Of a DNA stretch of 64,000 nt, positions 1-8,390 are shown one piece after another. The DNA is taken from the NCBI GenBank assembly GCA_016293495.1, contig JAEDED010000002.1, positions 98,421 through 162,420 of the forward strand, given 5' to 3'. The DNA comes from Treponema sp. GTDB lineage: Bacteria > Spirochaetota > Spirochaetia > Treponematales > Treponemataceae. Position 1 is the first letter of the stretch, and the number at the start of each line of letters is the position of its first letter. A program made the translations under genes and the position numbers. A model generated the notes under the pieces. It searched no databases. It saw nothing but the letters and a program-made list of their open reading frames with translations, and was not told where the DNA came from.

Positions 1-201
1 CATACCACCAGCGATACATGCAATACCTACTGCGATACCTGCAGCAATGTACTTGATTGACTGTGAGTTGTCAGCTGCAGGAGCCTGCTGTTCTACCTGA
101 GTTTCAGATGCAACTTCTGGAGCTGCTGATTCCTGAGCGAACATTCCTGCGATTCCGAATACTGCTAACAATGACATTACGATAAAAAATTTCTTGTTCA
201 T
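1..201 (-). CDS. atpK: V-type ATP synthase subunit K (c-type proteolipid), partial
   Basis: The reading frame begins with ATG at 201 and runs off the left edge, so only the first 67 residues are visible. They show a signal-like N-terminus (MNKKFFIVMSLLAVFGIAG, then AMFAQ-type cleavage context), an Ala/Glu/Gln-rich linker, and the start of a small-residue membrane helix (KYIAAGIAVGIACIAGG) typical of the ion-binding c/K ring subunit. It is the next gene after subunit I in the same direction, 52 bases away, which matches V-ATPase operon order. The glutamate of the second helix lies outside the window. The long pre-helix leader is more elaborate than in typical bacterial c subunits. Identification is from context plus the helix pattern. 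Confidence 0.8.
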   Translation of the reverse strand, partial: MNKKFFIVMSLLAVFGIAGMFAQESAAPEVASETQVEQQAPAADNSQSIKYIAAGIAVGIACIAGGM

Positions 202-253
202 ATTGAACACTCCTTATTTTGGTTTGTCAGACGAAAGCCTGACTCTTATTTAT

Positions 254-2242
254 CTATTTGAATTCAGGTGTTGAAGTAAACTCAAACGGTTTAAACTCGC
301 GACCTGTTTCATTAAAGAACTTAGAGAAGAATTCGTAATACTGCAAACGGATAACCTGAATTGCTACGATCATTCCTTCAAGAACGATTACGATTACGTT
401 TCCGATAATTGAAATTGCAACACCGCCAAGAGCCGGCGCAATTTCGCTCATTGATGCAATGATGTAACCCAATACTGCATGGGCAAGAGCAAATGCACCA
501 ACACGAAGGAAGCTTACTGTGTTAGACATATAACCAGAAAGAACTTCAATCAATTCAACTACACCACCAATGATTGCTGCTCCCAATCCGTTTTCGAGAA
601 CAGGATGTTCACCGTCAACAAGACGTTCAAAAGGTTCACCGAATGCGGCAAAGAACAATGTTATGCCGATGACAATCCAGTCGTACATCTGTGGTGCAAT
701 TCCAAAAAGGAATACGCGAACAACAAAAAAGATTACATACCAGAAGAAACATGCACCGAAAACTCCGTACTTTCCGAAAAATGCTTTTCCGTAATGCTTG
801 CGAGAAAAATTATTGATAATGTTCAAAATCAAACCTGTTGAGTTAATGATAAATCCAACTGCAACAGAGAAACCGAAGAACTTGAACATATTCAAAATTG
901 ATTCAGGACTTGAACTTGGCATCATGTGAAGAATGTGGTCACGTGGTTCACCAAAGAGACCTGTAATGAATCTTGAAACAGGAATAAGAAGTGTTTCGTT
1001 TGCGAAGAACTCACCGGTAAGAATACCCATTATCATACTTGTAATACCGATAGCCATAAAAATCGGAGCAAACTTATTCCAACCACCGACTTTAATAACT
1101 TTACATGCCATAAGAATTCCTGCGATTAGGAATACAAGTCCCTGACCTGCATCACCGAACATGATACCGAAGAGAATTGTAAAGAAAGTTGCAACGAATG
1201 GTGTCGGGTCAACTGTTCCATAAACTGGAGAACCGTAAGAGAAAATCATTCTCTTGAATGAAGAAACAAATTTTCCGTGTTTCAATTCTACAGGAACCTG
1301 TTCGTGCCCGTTAACAACACTTGGAACTTCTTCAGGTTTATATTTTCTTACTACAATTCTCTTTTCTGTAAGATGGTCAAGATGCTTGATTACATCGTCA
1401 GCATCAACAAGCGGAAGCCATCCTGTAATTCTGTAAACAAGCTTTGTCGACTCAAGTTTATATTCTGTTGCACGAACCTGACTGGCAAGAGAAAGTTTTC
1501 CGAGCAAAGAATAAATTGAATCTTTATGTGTGTCAGCAAAATTTTTTCTCTGTTTTACTAAAGCTTCAAGTTTTTTATCTGATTCTTTTTTCTGCACTTT
1601 AAGGGAATCGAGAACGTCATCAGGAATTCCTTTAAAGTCCTGTGGAATTTCCATGTTAACAAAATTGTATTTTTTCAATTCTGTATCGAGCGCAAATCTT
1701 CCCTTTTTAGAACTTGCAGCAAGAATGCGAGATTTGTCATTACCGAGGGGAAGAACAATTGCACGGTTACCGACATCAAATTTAAGTTCATCAAAAACTG
1801 CAGGATCAATTTTTCCGATACGAAGTGTAAGAAAAGAAAGATGTTCAAGTTCTGAATAAGAAGCCTTGAGATTTGAGAAAGCCTGTGCTTCGTCAAATGC
1901 TTCTGTAATTTTCTTATTAGTTTCATGCTCTTCAGCATCCTGTTCCTGAAGCTCAGTTAGTGCTTTGATGATATTTTCTGCTTCATCAAAATCAGAAGCT
2001 TCAGGAAGATCGAACTTTGCAATATTGCCGTCAAACTCTTTGAGAGTAAGGTATGCTCTTACCTGATCAAGACGACGGTACAAATCAAGTTCCTGATTTA
2101 TAATGTCCTTTGATTTATCAGATTCGTCAAAATCTGACTGAAACTGAAAGCATCCTTTTCTTCCTAAATATGAAAGTACTTTTGAGATGTCCTGCTTGAG
2201 AACTATAAGTTCAACAAGTCGCATTGGAGTTGTTCTTGCCAT
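254..2242 (-). CDS. atpI: V-type ATP synthase subunit I
   Basis: This 662-residue protein is the membrane stator subunit that forms the ion half-channels against the K ring. The N-terminal half (to about residue 330) is soluble and alpha-helical with coiled-coil stretches. The C-terminal half holds about seven hydrophobic membrane segments, starting near FVATFFTILFGIMFGDAGQG and including the conserved stretch SNTVSFLRVGAFALAHA. Its arginine is the expected channel residue of this family. Length is normal for bacterial NtpI/AtpI. The ATG at 2242 opens the frame and lies 21 bases after the subunit C stop. It is part of one minus-strand run from the stalk subunit through C, I and K. Confidence 0.95.
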   Translation of the reverse strand: MARTTPMRLVELIVLKQDISKVLSYLGRKGCFQFQSDFDESDKSKDIINQELDLYRRLDQVRAYLTLKEFDGNIAKFDLPEASDFDEAENIIKALTELQEQDAEEHETNKKITEAFDEAQAFSNLKASYSELEHLSFLTLRIGKIDPAVFDELKFDVGNRAIVLPLGNDKSRILAASSKKGRFALDTELKKYNFVNMEIPQDFKGIPDDVLDSLKVQKKESDKKLEALVKQRKNFADTHKDSIYSLLGKLSLASQVRATEYKLESTKLVYRITGWLPLVDADDVIKHLDHLTEKRIVVRKYKPEEVPSVVNGHEQVPVELKHGKFVSSFKRMIFSYGSPVYGTVDPTPFVATFFTILFGIMFGDAGQGLVFLIAGILMACKVIKVGGWNKFAPIFMAIGITSMIMGILTGEFFANETLLIPVSRFITGLFGEPRDHILHMMPSSSPESILNMFKFFGFSVAVGFIINSTGLILNIINNFSRKHYGKAFFGKYGVFGACFFWYVIFFVVRVFLFGIAPQMYDWIVIGITLFFAAFGEPFERLVDGEHPVLENGLGAAIIGGVVELIEVLSGYMSNTVSFLRVGAFALAHAVLGYIIASMSEIAPALGGVAISIIGNVIVIVLEGMIVAIQVIRLQYYEFFSKFFNETGREFKPFEFTSTPEFK

Positions 2243-2263
2243 ATCTATCTCCTATTCTCTTTG

Positions 2264-3268
2264 TTAGCCTATATTTCTAATCATCTGTTCCTGATCAATA
2301 TTCAGACGGATAGATTCAACAGCCTTTCTGATATTGTCAAGTTCATCACGTTTTATAAAGAACCAGGTAATCATTACCATCGCTGTAAAAGGATTCTTGT
2401 GGAATTCTCTTCTCATCGAAGCTGAGAATTCTTTCTGGACTTTTGTCTCAAAATATGAAGGATCAAGCTTCCAGAATTTTGAATCATCCTTGCCATTAAG
2501 TAATTTTACATACTTCCATTTTGCCCAGTCATCAAAAGAATCAATTTTAAAATCAAGAATCATTAATGCTTCACTGGCAAATTTATCAGTACTGGGCTTT
2601 GCATCATCAAGGTAAATTAAATGCTCTTTAATCTTTTCAGAGTCCATGTTATAGAAAACCTTAAGACGCATTGCCCATGTTATATTCATAAATGAATAAC
2701 GTTTTGCAATAATATTTTCTGCAACCTGTCTTTCAGAAGACGGAAGTTTCTGAACTGAAGTCCAGATTTTTTTAATAAACTGAGTGTCAACTTTATTAGC
2801 AAAAATATTTTCTTCTTCCAGTGAAGGAATTTTATCAAACCATGAAAGTTCTGTTCCTTCAGTCATTTTTGCAATGTCAGGCCATTTTTCGTATTTTAAA
2901 ATATTGAAAGGTTTTATTTTCTGAAAATCTTCTTTACTGCTATTTTGTGCGGCGAGTTTTCCTGCGGCATTTTTTATATTTTCGTAATCAAACCACTGAA
3001 GGAGATCAAGAAGAATCTGGTCTGGTTTTGAATATGCTTTTACGAGATTTGAATATTCATCAATGAATTTCTGAGAGGCTTTTTTTTCAATTTCCTGAGC
3101 GAGTAAAGTTTGCGGAACGGCAGGAACTTCATCTGTAAATAAAAGATTCCAGAGTTCCTGAAGTGATTTTGCACTGAAAAGATTTACAGTTCGTGAACCG
3201 GTAAAAGATTTTGAGAGCATTCCACTTGCTTTAGCATAAACGTAACAAGATGCACCAGAACGATCCAT
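2264..3268 (-). CDS. V-type ATP synthase subunit C-like (AC39/d family)
   Basis: The 334-residue, mostly helical soluble protein sits between a small stalk subunit and subunit I. The N-terminal YVYAKASGML pattern resembles the YAYAxAR start of AC39/V0-d subunits, which couple the rotor central stalk to the membrane ring. Sequence similarity visible by eye is limited, and the call depends strongly on gene order (stalk, C, I, K). The ATG at 3268 lies 8 bases beyond the upstream stop, consistent with translational coupling. Alternative reading: a spirochaete-specific V-ATPase accessory protein of unknown fold. Confidence 0.7.
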   Translation of the reverse strand: MDRSGASCYVYAKASGMLSKSFTGSRTVNLFSAKSLQELWNLLFTDEVPAVPQTLLAQEIEKKASQKFIDEYSNLVKAYSKPDQILLDLLQWFDYENIKNAAGKLAAQNSSKEDFQKIKPFNILKYEKWPDIAKMTEGTELSWFDKIPSLEEENIFANKVDTQFIKKIWTSVQKLPSSERQVAENIIAKRYSFMNITWAMRLKVFYNMDSEKIKEHLIYLDDAKPSTDKFASEALMILDFKIDSFDDWAKWKYVKLLNGKDDSKFWKLDPSYFETKVQKEFSASMRREFHKNPFTAMVMITWFFIKRDELDNIRKAVESIRLNIDQEQMIRNIG

Positions 3269-3276
3269 AACGTTAC

Positions 3277-3588
3277 CTATGCCTTAGACAAAGTGCTGTT
3301 CAAGAACGAATTGAATGCATTTACATCTTTTTCGGATTTGACGATTTTGTTTTTATAAGATTCAATTTCGTTGTTATGTTCTGTTTCGTAAGACTTGATT
3401 TTTTCGTTGTACTGCTTTTCGAGTACTTCAACTGTTTCGCGGTATTTTGAATAGAAGATTTCGTCAGCCTTTGCTTTGGCTGCTAAGATTTTTTTATTTG
3501 ATTCAATTTGAGCATCATCGATAAGTGCAGATGCCTGACTCTCAACTTCGAGCAAATGACTGATAACATTAACTTCGTTTTCTGCCAT
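3277..3588 (-). CDS. V-type ATP synthase peripheral-stalk subunit (E/G/H-like coiled coil)
   Basis: This 103-residue protein is nearly all charged alpha-helix with heptad character (IESNKKILAAKAKADEIFYS and following), as expected for the peripheral stalk subunits of V/A-type ATPases. A clear AAGGAG ribosome-binding site precedes the ATG at 3588. It is the first ATPase gene in this run and lies 38 bases after the PTS EIIA gene. The exact letter (G, H or F in different nomenclatures) cannot be decided from sequence alone. No catalytic subunits (A, B, D) lie in the window; they are presumably left of position 1 or in another operon. Confidence 0.7.
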   Translation of the reverse strand: MAENEVNVISHLLEVESQASALIDDAQIESNKKILAAKAKADEIFYSKYRETVEVLEKQYNEKIKSYETEHNNEIESYKNKIVKSEKDVNAFNSFLNSTLSKA

Positions 3589-3626
3589 TTTCTTACTCCT
3601 TTTATCTGGATGCGCAGGGAGTTGAT

Positions 3627-4085
3627 TTACAAGCTCTCTTCTGCCTGGACAATAGCCTGAACTACCTGAGCCCCGGAATTTTTGTCCATTAGACTTTTAT
3701 AAAAATCAGGCACACCAAAAACAAATGCTAACTCCTGCATAATATTCAGATGCGCTGCCGTATCATTAGCCGGAAAAAGTAACATAAATACAATATGTAC
3801 CGGTTTTCCATCAAGGGCTTCGTAATCGATTCCCTCTTTACTGATTCCTACTGCACAAATTGGTTTTTTAATTTTTTGATTTATAGCATGAGGAACTGCT
3901 ATACCGGGAACAACTCCTGTTGTCATTTTCGCTTCTCGCTGAAGCAATGAATCTAATACTTCAGCCCGGTCTAAACCTGGACACTGTGCGACAAGAACTT
4001 CAGTCATTTCTTCAAAAAGTTCTTCTTTGTCTTCACTTTCCAGATTTACCCTTACAGCTTTCGGCTTTAACAATTCCTGCAGCAT
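3627..4085 (-). CDS. PTS EIIA domain protein (fructose/nitrogen-regulatory type)
   Basis: A 152-residue single-domain EIIA of the fructose/mannitol/Ntr superfamily. The phosphorylatable histidine is H66 in GIAVPHA, and the flanking TTGVVPGIAVPH signature is intact. No EIIB or EIIC genes lie nearby, so a regulatory (PtsN-like) role is more likely than sugar uptake. This fits spirochaetes, which often keep PTS proteins without permeases. It lies 20 bases downstream of secG and 38 bases upstream of the V-ATPase genes, and may be co-transcribed with both. The family is certain, the regulatory role inferred. Confidence 0.88.
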   Translation of the reverse strand: MLQELLKPKAVRVNLESEDKEELFEEMTEVLVAQCPGLDRAEVLDSLLQREAKMTTGVVPGIAVPHAINQKIKKPICAVGISKEGIDYEALDGKPVHIVFMLLFPANDTAAHLNIMQELAFVFGVPDFYKSLMDKNSGAQVVQAIVQAEESL

Positions 4086-4105
4086 AATATTTACAACTAA
4101 TTAAA

Positions 4106-4471
4106 TTAGTTTGCAGCTTCTCCCATAGAAGATTCTGCATTTGGTTCGCTTTCTGCTTTTACATCATTTACTGCATCAATAACAGAGCTTGCATCAATTC
4201 CGGCACCAGTCTGAACTTCAGTTGTCTGTGAACCGTCAACAAGGTTTGTCTTTTTATTCATGAAAGCAATAGAGAATGCAGTAATGAAGAAAAGAGCAAC
4301 AAGAACAAAAGTTGTCTTATTAAGAACACTTGCCGAATGTGAACCGAATGCAGCAGATCCTGCACCTGAAAGCAAACCGCCAAGTCCACCACCTTCATCA
4401 TTCTGGATAAGAACGAGAAGAACAAGCAAAACACAAATAATTGCAAATAAAACGATAAGAGCAACTTTCAT
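4106..4471 (-). CDS. secG: Preprotein translocase subunit SecG
   Basis: A 121-residue protein with two membrane helices (residues 2-22 and about 54-72) separated by the conserved SecG loop QNDEGGGLGGLLSGAGSAAFGS. It is the accessory subunit of the SecYEG channel. The C-terminal tail is polar and variable, as usual. The ATG at 4471 is followed directly by the first helix. A short gap (20 bases) leads into the EIIA gene. Confidence is high because the glycine-rich loop is diagnostic. Confidence 0.95.
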   Translation of the reverse strand: MKVALIVLFAIICVLLVLLVLIQNDEGGGLGGLLSGAGSAAFGSHSASVLNKTTFVLVALFFITAFSIAFMNKKTNLVDGSQTTEVQTGAGIDASSVIDAVNDVKAESEPNAESSMGEAAN

Positions 4472-4625
4472 AATAATAACACTCCAAAAGGGCCTTTATT
4501 TTCTAGCCCCGTAATTAATTTCAAATTTTTCTTATAATAATCAATAAAAGAATTGTAGTCAATAATAGGGACTTTCTGGAAATTCCCGCAAAAAAAGACT
4601 TAATTCAGAAAATTATTTTCTATAT

Positions 4626-4651
4626 ATAATCATATATATGAATATGATTAT
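4626..4651. terminator. AT-rich hairpin after the GH5 gene
   Basis: A 10-bp perfect inverted repeat, ATAATCATAT (4626-4635) with ATATGATTAT (4642-4651), lies just past the stop of the GH5 gene. It has no strong U-tract on the minus strand, so its role as terminator is only suggested. Confidence 0.4.
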
Positions 4652-4659
4652 ATTTTTGA

Positions 4660-5706
4660 TTATTTAATTTCGTTTCTAAGGATCTGTCTGAGGAATTTTC
4701 CTGCTTTTGAAAGATCGCTGTCTTTCCAGTGACCTTTAGCATCACGGTCTTTGTTATAAGCAAGAACACCTGAATCTTCACCTTTATTGTTAACAGACCA
4801 GTTAGCCCATGAGATGTTGTTCTTTTTCATGAATTTAACCCATTCAAGAGTTTCTTCTTCAAACACACCGCCGTCACCGCTGGCTTTTGTACAACCCCAT
4901 TCTGTAATAAATACAGGAAGTCCTGCATCGATTGCCTTCTGTACACCTTTTCTTGATTCTTTTCCGTGAGAACCGGCATAGAAGTGGTATGTATACATAA
5001 TGTTCTTATATTCTGTGATAGGATCTTCAAGAGCAGCAGCAAGGTTTGAGCTCCAGATTGGTGTTCCTACTACAATAATGTTGTCCGGGTCATTTGCACG
5101 GATTGCGGCAATTACTTCTTCTGCATAAGGCTTGATGTTATCTTTCCAGGTTACGTTTTCGCCGTTTGGTTCATTACAGATTTCGTAAATGATATTTGCT
5201 TTGTCACCATATGTCTTTGAAATATCTGTAAAGAATTCAATAGCTTGCTCTTTGTAAAGCAAAGGATCTTTTTCGCCGATTACGTGCCAGTCAACGAGAA
5301 TATACATTCCGTTTTTGATACATGATTCGATTGAAGTAATCATTTTTTCGCCAAGAACAGGGTTTCCGATATATCCGCCCTGTACTGTATACAACGCTGC
5401 ACGCCAGAGCTGGCAGTTCCAGTCATCACGAAGCCATGTAATTACATCGTCGTTGGCAAATTTTCCATACCACTGAAGTCCATGTGAACTCATACCGCGA
5501 AGCTGAACAGGATTTCCGTTCTGGTCACAAATATCAGTTCCGATTACCTGAAGGTTTCCGTAGCGTTCAACTACAGTTTTTCCGTCTTCAATGGCAAGAT
5601 GAGTATCATTCTTATATTTATCTTCTTTTCCACAGCTTACAAAAGAAGCTGCAGCTGTCAATAAAACAGCCATCACTGCGATTTTAGAAATAATCGATTT
5701 TTTCAT
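4660..5706 (-). CDS. Glycoside hydrolase family 5 endoglucanase-like lipoprotein
   Basis: A 348-residue secreted lipoprotein. The N-terminus is a lipoprotein signal (MKKSIISKIAVMAVLL, lipobox FVSC with C25). The mature part is a GH5 (clan A) TIM barrel: acid/base glutamate E179 in IYEICNEPNG, nucleophile E269 in FITEWGC, plus the conserved RGMSSHGLQW and LVDWHV strands. It probably hydrolyses beta-1,4-glucans at the cell surface; true substrate is not provable from sequence. The frame extends to a GTG at 5715, but that codon lies inside the AGGTGG ribosome-binding site, so the ATG at 5706 is preferred. No carbohydrate-binding module or other glycan genes are adjacent. Confidence 0.92.
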   Translation of the reverse strand: MKKSIISKIAVMAVLLTAAASFVSCGKEDKYKNDTHLAIEDGKTVVERYGNLQVIGTDICDQNGNPVQLRGMSSHGLQWYGKFANDDVITWLRDDWNCQLWRAALYTVQGGYIGNPVLGEKMITSIESCIKNGMYILVDWHVIGEKDPLLYKEQAIEFFTDISKTYGDKANIIYEICNEPNGENVTWKDNIKPYAEEVIAAIRANDPDNIIVVGTPIWSSNLAAALEDPITEYKNIMYTYHFYAGSHGKESRKGVQKAIDAGLPVFITEWGCTKASGDGGVFEEETLEWVKFMKKNNISWANWSVNNKGEDSGVLAYNKDRDAKGHWKDSDLSKAGKFLRQILRNEIK

Positions 5707-5805
5707 TTTTTCCACCTAAAAAATATTTAATAATAAGTTCTTCTATTTTATCATAACTATTCTATAAATCAAATTAAAAATTTAAAATAAATTCAAAATA
5801 AATAC

Positions 5806-5834
5806 TAGACACAGTTATTTCAATTTGGTATAGT
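5806..5834 (+). promoter_or_regulatory. Promoter for tRNA-Leu/Gly cluster
   Basis: A -35-like TAGACA (5806-5811) and a -10-like TATAGT (5829-5834) are separated by 17 bases. The -10 ends 22 bases upstream of the tRNA-Leu gene, a fitting distance for a short leader. Confidence 0.6.
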
Positions 5835-5856
5835 CTTAATTACGAAGTTTCATTAA

Positions 5857-5936
5857 GCGAGAGTGGTGAAACTGGCATACACGCTAGACTTAGGATCTAG
5901 TGCTTCGGCTTGAGGGTTCAAGTCCCTCCTCTCGCA
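5857..5936 (+). tRNA. tRNA-Leu (anticodon TAG)
   Basis: An 80-nt gene with acceptor stem GCGAGAG/CTCTCGC, a canonical D arm, an anticodon stem-loop with CTTAGGA in the loop, a class II long variable arm (TGCTTCGGCTT) and a normal T loop (TTCAAGT). CCA is not encoded, so it must be added after transcription. Confidence 0.96.
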
Positions 5937-5973
5937 AGTCCTTCGCTAAGAAGACTTAAAGCAAAATATTTTT

Positions 5974-6045
5974 GCGGGAATAGCTCAGTGGTAGAGCGCC
6001 ACCTTGCCAAGGTGGATGTCGCGGGTCCAACTCCCGTTTCCCGCT
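5974..6045 (+). tRNA. tRNA-Gly (anticodon GCC), copy 1
   Basis: A 72-nt cloverleaf with acceptor GCGGGAA/TTCCCGC and anticodon loop TTGCCAA. The T loop reads TCCAACT instead of the usual TTCRANY, which places C at position 55. Identical to the second copy at 6092. CCA is not encoded. Confidence 0.95.
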
Positions 6046-6091
6046 CTAGCAGTTTAACTGCATTAATCAGAGCGCAAAACTCAAATATTTT

Positions 6092-6163
6092 GCGGGAATA
6101 GCTCAGTGGTAGAGCGCCACCTTGCCAAGGTGGATGTCGCGGGTCCAACTCCCGTTTCCCGCT
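6092..6163 (+). tRNA. tRNA-Gly (anticodon GCC), copy 2
   Basis: Base-for-base identical to the copy at 5974-6045, including the unusual T loop TCCAACT. The spacer between copies is 46 bases and not duplicated, so the copies have probably been homogenised or are recent duplicates. Confidence 0.95.
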
Positions 6164-6170
6164 CTAAATA

Positions 6171-6208
6171 AAAGCGATTCGAGAGCAATCTGAATCGCTT
6201 TTTTTTTC
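6171..6208 (+). terminator. Rho-independent terminator after tRNA cluster
   Basis: AAAGCGATTC (6171-6180) pairs with GAATCGCTTT (from 6192), followed by a run of eight or more T. It closes the tRNA-Leu/Gly/Gly transcript. Confidence 0.88.
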
Positions 6209-6240
6209 ATTTATTTTTTTTTAAGAAGAGGAAAAGAGTC

Positions 6241-7599
6241 GTGAAATTAACAAAGAATTACGAAAAACTCGAAAAATCTGCAGTAAAACTTACTGTAACA
6301 GTTGAAAAAAGTGAACTTGAAGCAATTTACAATAAGGTAACAGCAAACTATTCAAAGAATGCCCAGATTCCTGGATTCAGAAAAGGACACGTTCCAGCAA
6401 GCGTTCTCGTACAGAAATACGGTGATGCTCTCAAAGCTGATACATTAAGCGAAGCAATTGACGGATCTTTGAATGAAATCTTCTCTGACGAAAACGAAAA
6501 AGAAAACCGCCCTCTTCCATATGCTCAGCCAAAACTCGAATCAATTCCTGAACTTGACCTTTCTAAAGATTTGACATTTACAGTAACATATGACGTACTT
6601 CCAAAAGTTGAAGTTAAGAACTTCTCTGGAATCACTGTAAAAGAACCACAGGTTGAAGTTGGTGAAGCAGAACTCGCTGAAGAACTTAAAGGCATCCAGG
6701 AACGCAACGCTACAGTAACTGATAAAAAAGATTCAGAAGCTGTTTCTAAAGACGATATCGTTACAATCAATTATTCAGAACTTGATGACAACGGTGCAGT
6801 TATTGAAGGTTCAAAACGCCAGGGATTCGTATTCACTGTAGGTTCTGGTGAAAACCTTTACAAGATCGATGACGAAATCATCGGTATGAAAAAGAACGAA
6901 ACTAAAGAAATCACAAAAACATATGCAAAAGATGATGCAGATGCAGAGCTCGCAGGTAAAACAAAGAAAATCAGCGTAACTGTTACTGCTATCAAACTTC
7001 GCAACCTTCCTGCTCTCGACGATGATCTTGCACAGGACGTTAACGAAAAATACAAGACACTTGATGACCTCAAGAACGATATTAAACGCCAGATGGAAGT
7101 TGCAAAAGACCGCCGAGTTAAAGAAATGAAAAACAACGACCTTCTTACACAGCTCATTGAAAAGAACCAGTTCGAACTTCCTGCAAGTTTGCTTGCTGCA
7201 GAACTCGAAGGTCGTTTCAACATGATGGCTCAGCAGTTCCAGACAACTCCACAACAGCTCGAAAAAATGCTTACATCTTCTGGACAGACAAAAGAAGCTA
7301 TGACAGCTGCATGGGCTGAAGAAAGCGAAAAAATGCTCAAGAGCCGCATCATCGTAGAAGCTCTTCTCAAAGAAAGAAACATCACTGTAACTCCAGAAGA
7401 AATCGAAGCTGAATATGCTAAAATCGCTGAAGACGGTGGAATGACTGTAGAAGAAGTTAAAAAGCACTACTCTGACCCACGCGCAAAAGAATACCTCATC
7501 GACGATGCAAAAGAACAGAAACTTTACGCTGAACTTTACAAAGAAGTTAAGGTTTCAAAAGGCGACAAAATGTCTTTTGCTGACCTCTTCAAGAGATAA
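6241..7599 (+). CDS. tig: Trigger factor, ribosome-associated chaperone
   Basis: A 452-residue trigger factor. The N-terminal ribosome-binding domain carries the signature IPGFRKGHVPASV (around residues 42-54). A central FKBP-type PPIase domain follows (about 160-250, with DDIVTINYSELDDNGAVIEGS and IIGMKKNETKEI), then the helical C-terminal chaperone arms. The start is GTG at 6241, preceded by an AGAGGAAAAG ribosome-binding site. It stands directly upstream of clpP and clpX, the classic tig-clpP-clpX order, although a terminator at 7619 suggests clpPX also has its own promoter. Length is normal. Confidence 0.97.
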   Translation: MKLTKNYEKLEKSAVKLTVTVEKSELEAIYNKVTANYSKNAQIPGFRKGHVPASVLVQKYGDALKADTLSEAIDGSLNEIFSDENEKENRPLPYAQPKLESIPELDLSKDLTFTVTYDVLPKVEVKNFSGITVKEPQVEVGEAELAEELKGIQERNATVTDKKDSEAVSKDDIVTINYSELDDNGAVIEGSKRQGFVFTVGSGENLYKIDDEIIGMKKNETKEITKTYAKDDADAELAGKTKKISVTVTAIKLRNLPALDDDLAQDVNEKYKTLDDLKNDIKRQMEVAKDRRVKEMKNNDLLTQLIEKNQFELPASLLAAELEGRFNMMAQQFQTTPQQLEKMLTSSGQTKEAMTAAWAEESEKMLKSRIIVEALLKERNITVTPEEIEAEYAKIAEDGGMTVEEVKKHYSDPRAKEYLIDDAKEQKLYAELYKEVKVSKGDKMSFADLFKR

Positions 7600-7618
7600 T
7601 CAGACTGAAGTTTAAATA

Positions 7619-7658
7619 AAAAGGAATGTACGGCAATCGCGCATTCCTTTTTTTTTGT
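7619..7658 (+). terminator. Rho-independent terminator after tig
   Basis: AAGGAATG (7621-7628) pairs with CATTCCTT (7642-7649), followed by a run of T. It separates tig from clpPX. Confidence 0.85.
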
Positions 7659-7752
7659 TACAAATAAATCATAAATTTAAGGACGATTTGATGATTTTTT
7701 GATATATTTATATAAGATATCAACATCAGAAATCCTTAAAAGAGGACTATTT

Positions 7753-8376
7753 ATGAATACACAGATGCACGATTTGGTTCCTTATGTAATTGAAAGAAGC
7801 GGAAACAGCGAAAGATCATATGATATTTTTTCACGTCTTTTAAAAGAACGTATTATTTTTGTTGACGGTCAGATTACAGATGCAACAGCAGATTTGATTA
7901 TTGCACAGCTTTTGTTCCTTGAATCAGAAAACAAGACTAAACCAATCAGTATGTATATTAATTCACCGGGCGGATCAGTAACTGCAGGTCTTGCAGTTTA
8001 CGATACAATGCACCTTGTCTCGTGCCCTATCCGTACAATCTGTATGGGACAGGCTGCAAGCATGGGCGCAATTTTACTTGCAGGTGGAACAAAAGGCAAA
8101 CGTTACATTCTTCCTTCAGCACGTGTTTTAATTCACCAGCCATCAGGCGGAACTGAAGGTCAGGAATCAGACATCGAAATTCAGAGCGCAGAAATCCAGC
8201 GCCTTAAAAAACTTTCAATTGAATACCTTGCAAGCGATACAGGCAAATCTGAAAAGCAGATTGCAAAAGACGTTGAGAGAGATTTCTTTATGTCTGCAGA
8301 AAAAGCTTTGGAATACGGAATCGTTGACCAGATTATGTCACGCCGTCCAGCCGAAGGCGATTCAGAAGACAAATAA
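7753..8376 (+). CDS. clpP: ATP-dependent Clp protease proteolytic subunit
   Basis: A 207-residue serine protease that forms the tetradecameric chamber for ClpX substrates. The catalytic triad is visible: S103 in GQAASMGA, H128 in LIHQPSGG and D177 in VERDFFM. The frame is open upstream to 7699, but the ATG at 7753 begins the family-typical [14 protein letters not shown] and follows an AAAAGAGGAC ribosome-binding site, so it is chosen; an 18-residue extension would be unusual. clpX follows after 14 bases and is surely co-transcribed. Confidence 0.97.
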   Translation: MNTQMHDLVPYVIERSGNSERSYDIFSRLLKERIIFVDGQITDATADLIIAQLLFLESENKTKPISMYINSPGGSVTAGLAVYDTMHLVSCPIRTICMGQAASMGAILLAGGTKGKRYILPSARVLIHQPSGGTEGQESDIEIQSAEIQRLKKLSIEYLASDTGKSEKQIAKDVERDFFMSAEKALEYGIVDQIMSRRPAEGDSEDK

Positions 8377-8390
8377 GGGAGACACTTAAA

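Noticed and set aside
5910..6148. Two open frames spanning the tRNA genes
   Set aside because: They lie over the tRNA-Leu and tRNA-Gly genes and have no independent support.
6811..7467. Minus-strand 218-codon frame opposite tig
   Set aside because: Cys/Phe-rich shadow frame antisense to a well-defined trigger factor gene.
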